A stretch of DNA of 64,000 nt from the NCBI GenBank assembly GCA_022655215.1, contig JALCUE010000003.1, positions 1 through 64,000 on the forward strand, written 5' to 3'. Below, piece by piece: positions 7,502 through 15,323 of this stretch. The notes beneath the pieces were generated by a model. That model did not search any database and had not been told where the DNA came from. It saw only the letters and a program-made list of their open reading frames with translations. Both the position numbers and the translations under genes were made by a program. Position 1 is the first letter of the stretch. The number at the start of each line of letters is the position of its first letter. Source of the DNA: Atopobiaceae bacterium (lineage in GTDB: Bacteria; Actinomycetota; Coriobacteriia; Coriobacteriales; Atopobiaceae).

Positions 7502-8932
7502 ATGGCGACCATGGACGGCACGGCTCGCGGTAATACGACCCACGACGTCATCGTCATCGGGTTCGGCAAGGCCGGAAAGACCCTCGCGGGGGCGTTGGCG
7601 CATGCGGGCAGGCGCGTGGCCTTGGTCGAGAAGGATGCGCGGATGTATGGCGGCACCTGCATAAACGTGGCCTGCATCCCCACGAAGGCCCTTGTGGGCT
7701 CGGCGGCCCTCTCGGCCGCGATGGGAGGGTCCGACGACGACCGGGCGGCACGCTACCACGCGGCCATCGAGCACAAGGACGCCCTCACGGGCAGGCTCCG
7801 TGGCAAGAACCTCGACAAGGTCGTCTCCGCGGGCGTGGAGGTGATCGACGGGACGGCGAGCTTCGTCGGCCCACACGAGGTGGAGGTCGCCCTCACGGAT
7901 GGCGGCGTGCGGACCCTCTCCGCCGCGTCCATCGTCATCGACACGGGCGCCCGCCCCAACATGCCCGATACCCCGGGCCTGGCCGGTAGCTCGCGCTCGT
8001 ACGTGAGCGAGACCCTGCTCGACCTCGACGTGCTGCCGAGGCGCCTCGCAATCGTGGGCGGAGGGTATATCGGGCTCGAGTTCGCCTCGATGTACGCCGA
8101 CTTCGGCAGCGAGGTCACCATCATCCAGCACGGCGGCACGTTCCTGCCTCGCGAGGACGCGGAGGTGGCCGAGAAGGTCCTGGAGAGCCTCGAGGCCCGT
8201 GGCATCCATGTGCTGAGAGGTGCCGCGCTCGTCTCGGTGACGGACGGCGACACGTCCTCCACGCTCGAGCTCGACGTGGACGGCGGCCACACCTCCCTCG
8301 AGGCGGACGCCATCCTCGTCGCCACCGGGCGCAGGCCCAATGTGGACGGCCTCGGCCTCGAGTCCGCCGGCATCGAGCTGACGGAGCGAGGTGCCATCAA
8401 GGTCGACGAGCGTCTCCGCACCGGCGTGAGCGGCGTCTGGGCCGCGGGCGACGTGGTGGGCGGCCTCCAGTTCACCTACGTCTCCCTGGACGACTCGCGA
8501 GTGATCCTGCCCCAGCTCCTGGCGGCGACCGGTGACGGAGCCGCGCCCGCCGCGACCGCGCCGCGCACCACGTCGAACCGTGGCGCCGTACCCTACAGCG
8601 TGTTCATCGACCCCCCGTTCTCACGAGTGGGCCTCACCGAGGCCCAGGCCAGGGACGCCGGCCATGAGATCCGCGTGGCCCGGCTCGCGGCAGCCGCCAT
8701 CCCCAAGGCCCTCGTCCTGGGCAAGCCCACGGGCCTGCTCAAGGTGGTCATCGACGGCGACACGGACCTCGTCCTGGGCGCCCACCTGTTCTGTGCCGAG
8801 AGCCATGAGCTCGTGAACCTGCTCAAGCTGGCCATCGACGAGCATGTCCCCTACACGCGCCTCCGCGATGCCATCTACACCCACCCCACGATGTCAGAGG
8901 CGATGAACGACCTGTTCGCCCAGGTGTCGTAG
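7502..8932 (+). CDS. RclA/hypothiocyanous-acid-reductase-like flavoprotein
   Basis: A class I pyridine-nucleotide disulfide oxidoreductase of 476 residues. The FAD site is DVIVIGFGKAGKTLAG near the start. The redox disulfide lies in GGTCINVACIPTK (about residues 50-62). A second dinucleotide fold is IVGGGYIGLEFASMYADFG, and the C-terminal dimer domain carries 'HPTMSEAMNDLF'. The 'GFGKAGKTLA' and 'GGTCIN..CIPTK' signature matches the RclA/Har group, which reduces hypothiocyanous acid or responds to reactive chlorine, rather than lipoamide dehydrogenase or glutathione reductase. The start is ATG 7502; ATG 7511 is an alternative. The following gene starts at the stop codon (TAGTG overlap), so the two are co-translated. 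Confidence 0.82.
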   Translation: MATMDGTARGNTTHDVIVIGFGKAGKTLAGALAHAGRRVALVEKDARMYGGTCINVACIPTKALVGSAALSAAMGGSDDDRAARYHAAIEHKDALTGRLRGKNLDKVVSAGVEVIDGTASFVGPHEVEVALTDGGVRTLSAASIVIDTGARPNMPDTPGLAGSSRSYVSETLLDLDVLPRRLAIVGGGYIGLEFASMYADFGSEVTIIQHGGTFLPREDAEVAEKVLESLEARGIHVLRGAALVSVTDGDTSSTLELDVDGGHTSLEADAILVATGRRPNVDGLGLESAGIELTERGAIKVDERLRTGVSGVWAAGDVVGGLQFTYVSLDDSRVILPQLLAATGDGAAPAATAPRTTSNRGAVPYSVFIDPPFSRVGLTEAQARDAGHEIRVARLAAAAIPKALVLGKPTGLLKVVIDGDTDLVLGAHLFCAESHELVNLLKLAIDEHVPYTRLRDAIYTHPTMSEAMNDLFAQVS

Positions 8933-10230
8933 TGGATGCCTCGGCGGTGGGCGGAGTCTCCGTCCTGGCCGTGCTGGCCGCGGGCCTCCTCTCGTTCCTC
9001 TCGCCCTGCGTCGTACCCGTCCTGCCGCTCTACATGAGTTATCTGGCAGGGGGCACGCGCACGGTGGCCGAGGATGGGACCGTGAGCTACCGGCGGTCCA
9101 CGGTCATGTTGAACACGCTGCTCTTCGTGGTCGGCATAGGGTGCGCGTTCCTCGTGCTCGCGCTCGGCTTCACGGCGGCAGGCCAGCTCCTCTCGAGTTG
9201 GCGCGACGCGCTGACGCGGGTGGGCGGGGTCATCATCATCCTGTTCGGTCTCGTGCAGTTGGGTGTCTTCGGCTCGGGGGAGGTCCTCTCCCAGGAGAGG
9301 CGCCTGCCGCTCGACCTCGACCGGCTCTCGATGAGTCCGATCGTGGCGTTCGGCCTGGGCTTCGTGTTCAGCTTCGCCTGGACCCCATGCGTGGGTCCGG
9401 TGCTCGCGAGCGTCCTGCTCATGGCGGGCTCCTCCGCCAGCGCCGTGGCGGGCATCGCCCTCGTGGGCGTCTACACGCTGGGCTTCGCGGTCCCGTTCCT
9501 GGTGGTTGGCCTCGCCACGGGGAAGGTCCTCGGCATCCTCGAGCGACATCGCAAGGCCCTCGCCAACACGGTCAAGGTCACGGGCGTGATCCTCGTGCTC
9601 ATAGGTGCCCTCATGGTGAGCGGCCTCATGGGCGACGTCACGTCGACGCTCGCCGGGGCCACCGGGTCCACGACCCAGTCCACCTCCGAGAAGGACGGCT
9701 CGGACGCCCCCGCGGTGTCCGACAAGGCGGCGAGCCAGGAGGGTGCGTCCTCCTCGACCGGCACCTCGTCCGACCTGCCCGCCGCCCCTGGCTTCATCCT
9801 CACCGATCAGAACGGCAAGACCCATGACCTGGCCGAGTACCGGGGCAAGGTCGTGGTGGTCAACTTCTGGGCGACGTGGTGCCACTACTGCAAGCAGGAG
9901 ATGCCCGACATCCAGGCCCTCTACGAGGACCAGGGGGCAAACGGCGGGGACGTGGTCGTCCTCGGCATGGCGAACCCCAAGTCGACCGACCATCCCCACA
10001 ACGCGGACGTCAAGGTGGAGGAGATTCGCGACTTCCTCGATGCGGGCGGCTACACCTATCCGGTCCTCATGGACGAGACGGGCAACACCTTCTCCGCCTA
10101 CGGGATCGCGGCCTATCCCACCACCTTCGTGATCGACCGCGACGGCAACGTGGCCGGCTCGGTGAGGGGTGCGGTCTCCCGAGCCCGGCTGGACGGCATG
10201 GTCGCGGCGGCGCTCGCGAGCGGCCAATAG
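8932..10230 (+). CDS. CcdA-type thiol transporter fused to a TlpA-like thioredoxin domain
   Basis: A 432-residue membrane protein. The first ~240 residues hold six hydrophobic segments and the CcdA/DsbD signature LSFLSPCVVPVLPLYMSYLAG, plus a matching FAWTPCVGPVLAS; these cysteine-bearing helices move reducing equivalents across the membrane. A Ser/Thr-rich linker (~245-285) leads to an extracytoplasmic thioredoxin fold with WATWCHYC as the redox centre and the cis-proline in AYPTTFVID. One polypeptide therefore carries both the relay and its acceptor. The start is GTG 8932, overlapping the flavoprotein stop TAG. Likely role: reducing disulfides outside the membrane, perhaps together with the upstream reductase (inference). 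Confidence 0.88.
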   Translation: MDASAVGGVSVLAVLAAGLLSFLSPCVVPVLPLYMSYLAGGTRTVAEDGTVSYRRSTVMLNTLLFVVGIGCAFLVLALGFTAAGQLLSSWRDALTRVGGVIIILFGLVQLGVFGSGEVLSQERRLPLDLDRLSMSPIVAFGLGFVFSFAWTPCVGPVLASVLLMAGSSASAVAGIALVGVYTLGFAVPFLVVGLATGKVLGILERHRKALANTVKVTGVILVLIGALMVSGLMGDVTSTLAGATGSTTQSTSEKDGSDAPAVSDKAASQEGASSSTGTSSDLPAAPGFILTDQNGKTHDLAEYRGKVVVVNFWATWCHYCKQEMPDIQALYEDQGANGGDVVVLGMANPKSTDHPHNADVKVEEIRDFLDAGGYTYPVLMDETGNTFSAYGIAAYPTTFVIDRDGNVAGSVRGAVSRARLDGMVAAALASGQ

Positions 10231-10282
10231 GCGCGATGGCCCGCGAGGTGCGAGGGGTTCGTGCCAAGCGTCGGCAAACGAA

Positions 10283-10316
10283 GCGCCCCCGGACCGCTCG
10301 CGCGGCCCGGGGGCGC
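10283..10316 (-). terminator. Hairpin at the 3' end of ssrA
   Basis: GCGCCCCCGG (10283-10292) pairs perfectly with CCGGGGGCGC (10307-10316). On the minus strand it lies 11 bases past the tmRNA CCA end and is followed by TTCGTTTG. It also faces the end of the CcdA-TlpA gene and may serve both strands. Confidence 0.6.
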
Positions 10317-10326
10317 AGAACTTGCA

Positions 10327-10691
10327 TGGTGGAGGCGCGGAGAATCGAACTCCGGTCCAAAGCAGCCCCCTGATAGGTGTCTCCAGGCTCAGTCGCCAGT
10401 TGGTATCGGATGCCTCACATCTGACGACTCACGCTCGGCATCCTAGCGGGTTCGGTCTTAGCCTACGGCATACCAGCTACGTCCGTAGGAGCGTCTCCCT
10501 GAAGTGACGTCGCCCCGGGAGCGGGAGAATTCCCGGTTAGACGGCTGCAACCTAAAGGTTAAGCAGCGAGGGCATACTGCCCAGAGAAAGAATTGTCGTC
10601 AATTCAGTTGACGGTACCCCTGTTTAACGTGGCGAGGAGACCACGGCCTGCTGCCCGTCTCAGGGCCACCCTGTCGAAACCAGTCGCCCCC
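10327..10691 (-). ncRNA. ssrA: Transfer-messenger RNA (tmRNA)
   Basis: On the minus strand the 5' end begins GGGGGCGACTGGTTTCGAC and the 3' end finishes CGCGCCTCCACCA. GGGGGCG pairs with CGCCTCC as the acceptor stem, with a T-arm CGGAG-TTCGATT-CTCCG, so the CCA is encoded. Length is about 365 bases, as expected for a one-piece tmRNA. The reading frame ending at TAA (plus coordinates 10559-10561) reads D-D-N-S-F-S-G-Q-Y-A-L-A-A back to an in-frame TGA, giving the proteolysis tag with the usual ALAA end. The exact resume codon (ATT or GAC) cannot be fixed by eye. A TTGACA at 10744-10749 on the minus strand may be its -35 box, but no good -10 follows. The partner SmpB gene is at 5.3 kb. Confidence 0.95.
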
Positions 10692-10902
10692 AGGGTGTAG
10701 GGGAGTGCGTCTCCCTTGCGGAAAGACGTTCCACCATGCGAAGTGTCAAGATCCGACCGCGTGACCATCCGCGCGGCCGCCGGGCCGAGCCCGACGGGAC
10801 CTGTATCATACCCCATCGACCGCGAGACAATCCCTCGAGCTGGGTATATATGACCCCATCCAAGCAGGCCGGGGCCACGGGCACCGGCCGGAGGGGGAGA
10901 AG

Positions 10903-11760
10903 ATGGCGGACGGCAGGGTGGCGTTGGTCCTCGAGGGCGGTGGCCTTCGCGGCATGTACACGGCAGGGGTCCTCGACCTCTTCCTCGAGCGTGGCCTCAC
11001 CGGGTTCGACGTGGCCTACGGCGTGTCCGCGGGCGCGATCAACGCCGCCGACTTCAAGGCGCGCCAGGCGGGCCGCATGATGCGCGACACCCTCGCGTTC
11101 AGGGACGACCGCCGCTTCATGAGCCTCTGGGCGCTCGCCACCACCGGCAGCATCGCCGGCAACGACTTCCTCTACGACGAGGTCCAGAACAGGCTCGACC
11201 CCTTCGACTACGACGCCTACGCCGACAATCCCATGCGCCTCGTGGCGGTGGCCTCCGACGTGGTGTTCGGCACCCCCGCATACCTCGAGGTCTCCGACAT
11301 GCCGGCCGACATTGACATGGTGAGGGCGTCCGCCTCCCTGCCGGTGGTCTCCGAGACGGTCCTGCTCGGGGGACATCGCTACCTCGACGGTGGCACCACC
11401 GACTCCGTGCCGGTGGAGAAGGCCCGCGCGGACGGCTACGACCGCATGGTCGTCGTCCTCACCCGCGACCGCGGCTACGTCAAGGACGGACCATACGAGC
11501 TCATGGCCTTGGCGCAGCGTCGTTATGCCGAGTACCCCTACTATCTCGAGGCTCTCCGCTCCCGCGCATCTCGCTACATGGAGCAGCGAGCCCACATCTG
11601 GCAGATGGAGGACGAGGGCGTGGCCACGGTCATCGCGCCCACGCGTCCCGTCTCGATCTCGAGCACGGGTGCCACGGGCGGGGAGTTGCTCGATCTGTAC
11701 CTCGAGGGACGCTCCGACGCCATGGCCGCCGCCGAGGGGATCGCCGACCTTCTCGGCTGA
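10903..11760 (+). CDS. Patatin-like phospholipase
   Basis: A 285-residue patatin-family acyl hydrolase of the bacterial RssA/YjjU type. The oxyanion-hole loop is GGGLRGMY at residues 12-19, the nucleophile elbow is GVSAG around residues 45-49 (Ser47), and the catalytic Asp lies in the DGG turn near 164. There is no signal peptide, so it is cytoplasmic. It probably cleaves phospholipids or other lipid esters; the substrate is not visible. ATG 10903 follows GGAGGGGGAGAAG. It is single, between ssrA (opposite strand) and rplM. Confidence 0.88.
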   Translation: MADGRVALVLEGGGLRGMYTAGVLDLFLERGLTGFDVAYGVSAGAINAADFKARQAGRMMRDTLAFRDDRRFMSLWALATTGSIAGNDFLYDEVQNRLDPFDYDAYADNPMRLVAVASDVVFGTPAYLEVSDMPADIDMVRASASLPVVSETVLLGGHRYLDGGTTDSVPVEKARADGYDRMVVVLTRDRGYVKDGPYELMALAQRRYAEYPYYLEALRSRASRYMEQRAHIWQMEDEGVATVIAPTRPVSISSTGATGGELLDLYLEGRSDAMAAAEGIADLLG

Positions 11761-11794
11761 CGCGGGCTCCTTCTGTGCAGAATCGGCACCGACG

Positions 11795-11823
11795 TTGGCG
11801 TTTCCCCCATGATGCGCTACACT
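11795..11823 (+). promoter_or_regulatory. Promoter of rplM-rpsI
   Basis: TTGGCG (11795-11800), a 17-base spacer and TACACT (11818-11823). The leader before rplM would be about 65 bases, long enough for autogenous control by the ribosomal protein, though I see no clear fold. Confidence 0.55.
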
Positions 11824-11895
11824 TTGAAAGCTTCTTTGCGAGCCCCGTAACCTTGCAAAAGCAGAAGTAAGAGTAGTAGCACATGGAGGAGTCAA

Positions 11896-12333
11896 ATGAA
11901 GTCGACTCAGTACGCCAAGCCCGGAGAGGTCGCCCGCGAGTGGGTCCTCATCGATGCTGACGGCGCCACGCTCGGCCGCCTGGCCACGCAGGTCTCTATG
12001 ATCCTGCGCGGCAAGAACAAGCCGCAGTACACGCCCCACACCGACACCGGCGATTACGTCATCGTCATCAACGCCGACAAGGTCCAGCTTACCGGCGTCA
12101 AGGCGGAGAAGAAGAGCTACTGGCGCTACAGTGGCTGGCTCGGCGGTCTCAAGACCGAGAGCTTCCGGGAGGCCATGGAGAAGCACCCCGAGCGTGTCAT
12201 CGAGCACGCCGTCAAGGGCATGCTCCCCAAGACCACCCTTGGTCGCCAGCAGTTCAACAAGCTCAAGGTCTACGCAGGCCCCGAGCATCCGCACGCTGCT
12301 CAGAATCCCGTCAAGATCGAGCTGGAGGCTTAA
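11896..12333 (+). CDS. rplM: 50S ribosomal protein L13
   Basis: 145 residues, full length for the family. It has the L13 landmarks '[19 protein letters not shown]', '[13 protein letters not shown]', '[11 protein letters not shown]' and the C-terminal '[16 protein letters not shown]'. L13 is an early-assembling large-subunit protein. ATG 11896 follows GGAGG. The gene forms the conserved L13-S9 operon with rpsI three bases downstream. Confidence 0.97.
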   Translation: MKSTQYAKPGEVAREWVLIDADGATLGRLATQVSMILRGKNKPQYTPHTDTGDYVIVINADKVQLTGVKAEKKSYWRYSGWLGGLKTESFREAMEKHPERVIEHAVKGMLPKTTLGRQQFNKLKVYAGPEHPHAAQNPVKIELEA

Positions 12334-12336
12334 CCG

Positions 12337-12732
12337 ATGGCTGATAACACCGCAGTCTACACGGGCACCGGCCGTCGCAAGAACGCCATTGCCCGCGTCC
12401 GCATCGTTCCCGGTACCGGCAAGGTCACCGTCAACGGCCGCGACGCGCTGAACTACTTCGGCCGCCAGCAGCTGGTCGACAACGCCATCGCCCCGTTCAA
12501 GGTCACCGACACCGTCGATAGCTTCGACGTCATCGCCACCTGCAACGGCGGCGGCATCAACGGGCAGTCCGGGGCGCTCCGCCTCGGCATCTCCCGCGCG
12601 CTGCTCAACGCCGGCGAGTACCGTCCTGAGCTCAAGAAGGCCGGGTTCCTCACGCGTGACCCCCGTGCCGTCGAGCGCAAGAAGTACGGTCTGAAGAAGG
12701 CGCGCAAGCGTCCGCAGTTCTCGAAGCGCTAA
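12337..12732 (+). CDS. rpsI: 30S ribosomal protein S9
   Basis: 131 residues. The signatures '[19 protein letters not shown]', '[19 protein letters not shown]' and the basic tail ending '[12 protein letters not shown]' are those of S9, whose last residues reach the P-site tRNA. The start is ATG 12337, three bases after the rplM stop. Confidence 0.97.
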   Translation: MADNTAVYTGTGRRKNAIARVRIVPGTGKVTVNGRDALNYFGRQQLVDNAIAPFKVTDTVDSFDVIATCNGGGINGQSGALRLGISRALLNAGEYRPELKKAGFLTRDPRAVERKKYGLKKARKRPQFSKR

Positions 12733-12760
12733 CCCGCTCGAGCCGCATCATCTCCACCAT

Positions 12761-12793
12761 CGGGGTCTGTCGACATACGCTCGGCAGGCCCCG
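12761..12793 (+). terminator. Terminator-like hairpin after rpsI
   Basis: CGGGGTCTG (12761-12769) pairs with CAGGCCCCG (12785-12793) with one T-G pair. Only a weak T content follows (ATTCG). Its position 28 bases after rpsI supports termination of the ribosomal operon. Confidence 0.5.
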
Positions 12794-12837
12794 ATTCGCG
12801 TCATCGGGCATCTGCGCAGAGGGCCTCCACAACCTCT

Positions 12838-12846
12838 TGCTAGAAT
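12838..12846 (+). promoter_or_regulatory. Extended -10 promoter of glmS
   Basis: TG-C-TAGAAT (12838-12846) is a good extended -10. No convincing -35 lies 17 bases upstream, which an extended -10 can tolerate. It implies a leader of about 55-60 bases before ATG 12910. I see no glmS ribozyme in that short leader. Confidence 0.4.
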
Positions 12847-12909
12847 TCCGAACCAGTCTGAAGTGACAGTCCCGGGCCTGAGGCCCGATCAACCTTCGAG
12901 GGAGACCCC

Positions 12910-14754
12910 ATGTGCGGAATCGTCGGTTACACAGGAGCGTCGCAGGCGGCCCCGTTCCTCCTGGACGGGCTCAAGACGCTCGAGTACCGCGGTTATGACT
13001 CCGCCGGCATAGAGGTCCTCGGGGGGGACGGGAGGCTGCGCGGCGTCAAGTGCGCGGGCCGCGTCTCGTCGCTGGCCGAGCGCTGCGCCAAGGCCGACCT
13101 GCGTTCCACCTGCGGCATCGCGCATACCCGCTGGGCCACGCACGGGGCTCCCAACGACCGCAACGCGCACCCGCACCTCGACTGCACGGGGCGTGTCGCC
13201 ATCGTCCACAACGGGATCATCGAGAACTTCAGCGAGCTCAAGGACGAGCTCGTCGCGGCCGGGCACTCCTTCGCGAGCGACACCGACTCCGAGGTCATCG
13301 CCCATCTGATCGAGGACGCCATGGCGGGCGACGCCGCGGGCGACATCCTCGTCGCGCTGAGGCTCGCCTGCGCCCGTCTCGAGGGCTCGTGGGCCGTCGT
13401 CGCCATGAGCGCCGATGACCCCGGCCGCATCGCCTGCGCCCGCAAGGGCTCGCCCCTGGTCCTCGCCTCTACCGATGGCGGCGCCTATGCCGCGAGCGAC
13501 ATCACCGCGCTCGCCGGCGTCACCTCCCGCGTCATCCAGCTCGACAACGGCCAGTTCGCTAGCCTCGACGCCGACGGCTCCGTGAGGGTCTTCACCGAGA
13601 CTGGTGACGAGGTCTCCTCCCCCGACTTCCTCGACATCGACTGGGATGCCTCGGCGGCGACGCTCGGCGGCTATCCCGACTTCATGGCCAAGGAGATCTC
13701 CGAGCAGCCCGAGGCCATCGAGCGCCTGCTCAAGGGTCGTCTCACCGACAACGGCATCGAGCTCGACGAACTCGAGATCTCGGACGAGGAGATCGCCGCG
13801 ATCGACCGCATCTACGTCGTCGCCTGCGGCACGAGCTACCACGTGGGTCTCATCACGCGCACGCTCATAGAGAGCTGGGCGAAGATCCCCGTGGTGGTCG
13901 AGCCGGCAAGTGAGTTCAACTACGAGGACGTCCTCGTCACCGACCACACCCTCTGCGTCATCATCACCCAGTCGGGCGAGACCGCCGACACGCTCGCGAG
14001 CGCCCGCAAGATGCATGAGGCGGGGGCCCGCGTCTTCGCGATCACCAACGTGCTCGGCTCGACCGCCGCGCGCGAGTCGGACGGCGTGCTCTACATCCAG
14101 GCCGGTCCCGAGGTCTCGGTCTGCTCGACCAAGGCCTATACGGCCCAGATGGTCGCGGCGGTCCTGCTCACCCTCTACCTGGCGCATCGCAACGGGAGCA
14201 TGGCGACGGGCGAGGTCTCCAGGCGCTATCGCGAGCTCACCAAGCTCCCCGACCTCATCCGCACGGTCCTCGACCGCAGCTGGCAGGACAAGGCGGCCGC
14301 ACACGAGTTCGAGCACGCCGGCTCCGCCCTCTTCCTGGGCCGCGGCGTGAACTCGACCACGGCGGCCGAGGGCGCCCTCAAGCTCAAGGAGGTCAGCTAC
14401 CTGCACGCCGAGGCCTACCCGGCGGGCGAGATGAAGCACGGCCCCATCGCCCTGCTCGAGCCCGGCTTCCCCGTGGTGACCATCGTCCCCAACGACCGCG
14501 TCCGCGAGAAGACCATCTCGAACATCCAGGAGGTCATCGCCCGCGGCGCCACCTGCATAGCCGTCGCGACCGATGGCGACGAGGACGTCGCCTCCCTCGT
14601 GGAGCGCGTGCTGTGGATCCCTCCCACGCCCGAGTACTTCGTGCCCATCGTGGCCATCGTGCACCTGCAGATGCTCGCCCGCTACGTGGCGCTCGCCCGT
14701 GGCTGTGACGTCGACAAGCCCCGTAACCTCGCGAAGTCAGTGACGGTGGAGTAG
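12910..14754 (+). CDS. glmS: Glutamine-fructose-6-phosphate aminotransferase (isomerizing)
   Basis: Makes glucosamine-6-phosphate from fructose-6-phosphate and glutamine, the first step to UDP-GlcNAc for the wall. 614 residues, family length. The N-terminal glutaminase opens with MCGIVGY, so Cys2 becomes the nucleophile after Met removal, followed by 'LEYRGYDSAGIE' and 'AHTRWATHG'. Two SIS sugar-isomerase domains follow ('VACGTSYHVGLITR', 'SQSGETADTLAS'-like, 'YPAGEMKHGPIALL'), and the C-terminus ends 'DVDKPRNLAKSVTVE'. RBS GAGGGAG precedes ATG 12910. acpS follows two bases after the stop and continues the operon. Confidence 0.97.
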   Translation: MCGIVGYTGASQAAPFLLDGLKTLEYRGYDSAGIEVLGGDGRLRGVKCAGRVSSLAERCAKADLRSTCGIAHTRWATHGAPNDRNAHPHLDCTGRVAIVHNGIIENFSELKDELVAAGHSFASDTDSEVIAHLIEDAMAGDAAGDILVALRLACARLEGSWAVVAMSADDPGRIACARKGSPLVLASTDGGAYAASDITALAGVTSRVIQLDNGQFASLDADGSVRVFTETGDEVSSPDFLDIDWDASAATLGGYPDFMAKEISEQPEAIERLLKGRLTDNGIELDELEISDEEIAAIDRIYVVACGTSYHVGLITRTLIESWAKIPVVVEPASEFNYEDVLVTDHTLCVIITQSGETADTLASARKMHEAGARVFAITNVLGSTAARESDGVLYIQAGPEVSVCSTKAYTAQMVAAVLLTLYLAHRNGSMATGEVSRRYRELTKLPDLIRTVLDRSWQDKAAAHEFEHAGSALFLGRGVNSTTAAEGALKLKEVSYLHAEAYPAGEMKHGPIALLEPGFPVVTIVPNDRVREKTISNIQEVIARGATCIAVATDGDEDVASLVERVLWIPPTPEYFVPIVAIVHLQMLARYVALARGCDVDKPRNLAKSVTVE

Positions 14755-14756
14755 AG

Positions 14757-15323
14757 ATGGCATTGGCGGGCGTGGGCGTCGACATAGTGAGCATCGAGCG
14801 GATGTCCCGCGTCCTGGAGAGGACGCCCTCCTTCGCGACGAGGGTGTTCACCGACGAGGAGCGGGCGTACTGTGAGTCATGTGCACGCCCCGCCGAGCAC
14901 TACGCCTGTCGCTTCGCGGCTCGCGAGGCGGTCCTCAAGGCATTGGGCACGGGCTTCTCGGATGGGGTGGGCGTGAGTGACGTGTCGGTCACGCGTGACC
15001 GGATGGGTCGCCCGGAGGCGGTGCTGTCCGGACGTGCGATCGAGGTCGCCCGCCAGGCCGGTGTGGAGGAGGTCGCGATCTCGCTGTCCTTCACGAATGA
15101 GATGGCCGTCGCCAACGCGGTGGCCGTGACCAGGGAGTCCCGTCCCAAGCTGGACGAGAAGCCCACCCCCGCGGAGGAGCTCGCGAGCTCCTTCAGGGAG
15201 GCGCGCTCGATCATAGACGAGCTCGAGCGCGTTCAGACGAAGAGCACGGGGGGCGCTCCCGAGGAGGGCGCGTCCGTCGATGAGGGGTCCGCCGTGGCGG
15301 AGTCCGTGGGGAGTGAGTCATAG
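14757..15323 (+). CDS. acpS: Holo-[acyl-carrier-protein] synthase
   Basis: Transfers 4'-phosphopantetheine from CoA to acyl carrier protein. Residues 1 to ~122 are the AcpS fold: GVGVDIVSIERM with the metal-binding Asp, and the second signature 'RFAAREAVLKALGTGF'. AcpS is normally 115-130 residues. This one has 188, and the last ~60 residues are an acidic, Ser/Glu-rich tail with one predicted helix (SFREARSIIDELERVQ). Start ATG 14757 is two bases after the glmS stop and nnr follows directly, so it lies within an envelope and metabolite-repair operon. Confidence 0.93.
   Translation: MALAGVGVDIVSIERMSRVLERTPSFATRVFTDEERAYCESCARPAEHYACRFAAREAVLKALGTGFSDGVGVSDVSVTRDRMGRPEAVLSGRAIEVARQAGVEEVAISLSFTNEMAVANAVAVTRESRPKLDEKPTPAEELASSFREARSIIDELERVQTKSTGGAPEEGASVDEGSAVAESVGSES

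Noticed and set aside
12847-12909. Possible glmS ribozyme before glmS
   Set aside because: The leader is only about 60 bases, far shorter than the ribozyme, and its core is not seen.
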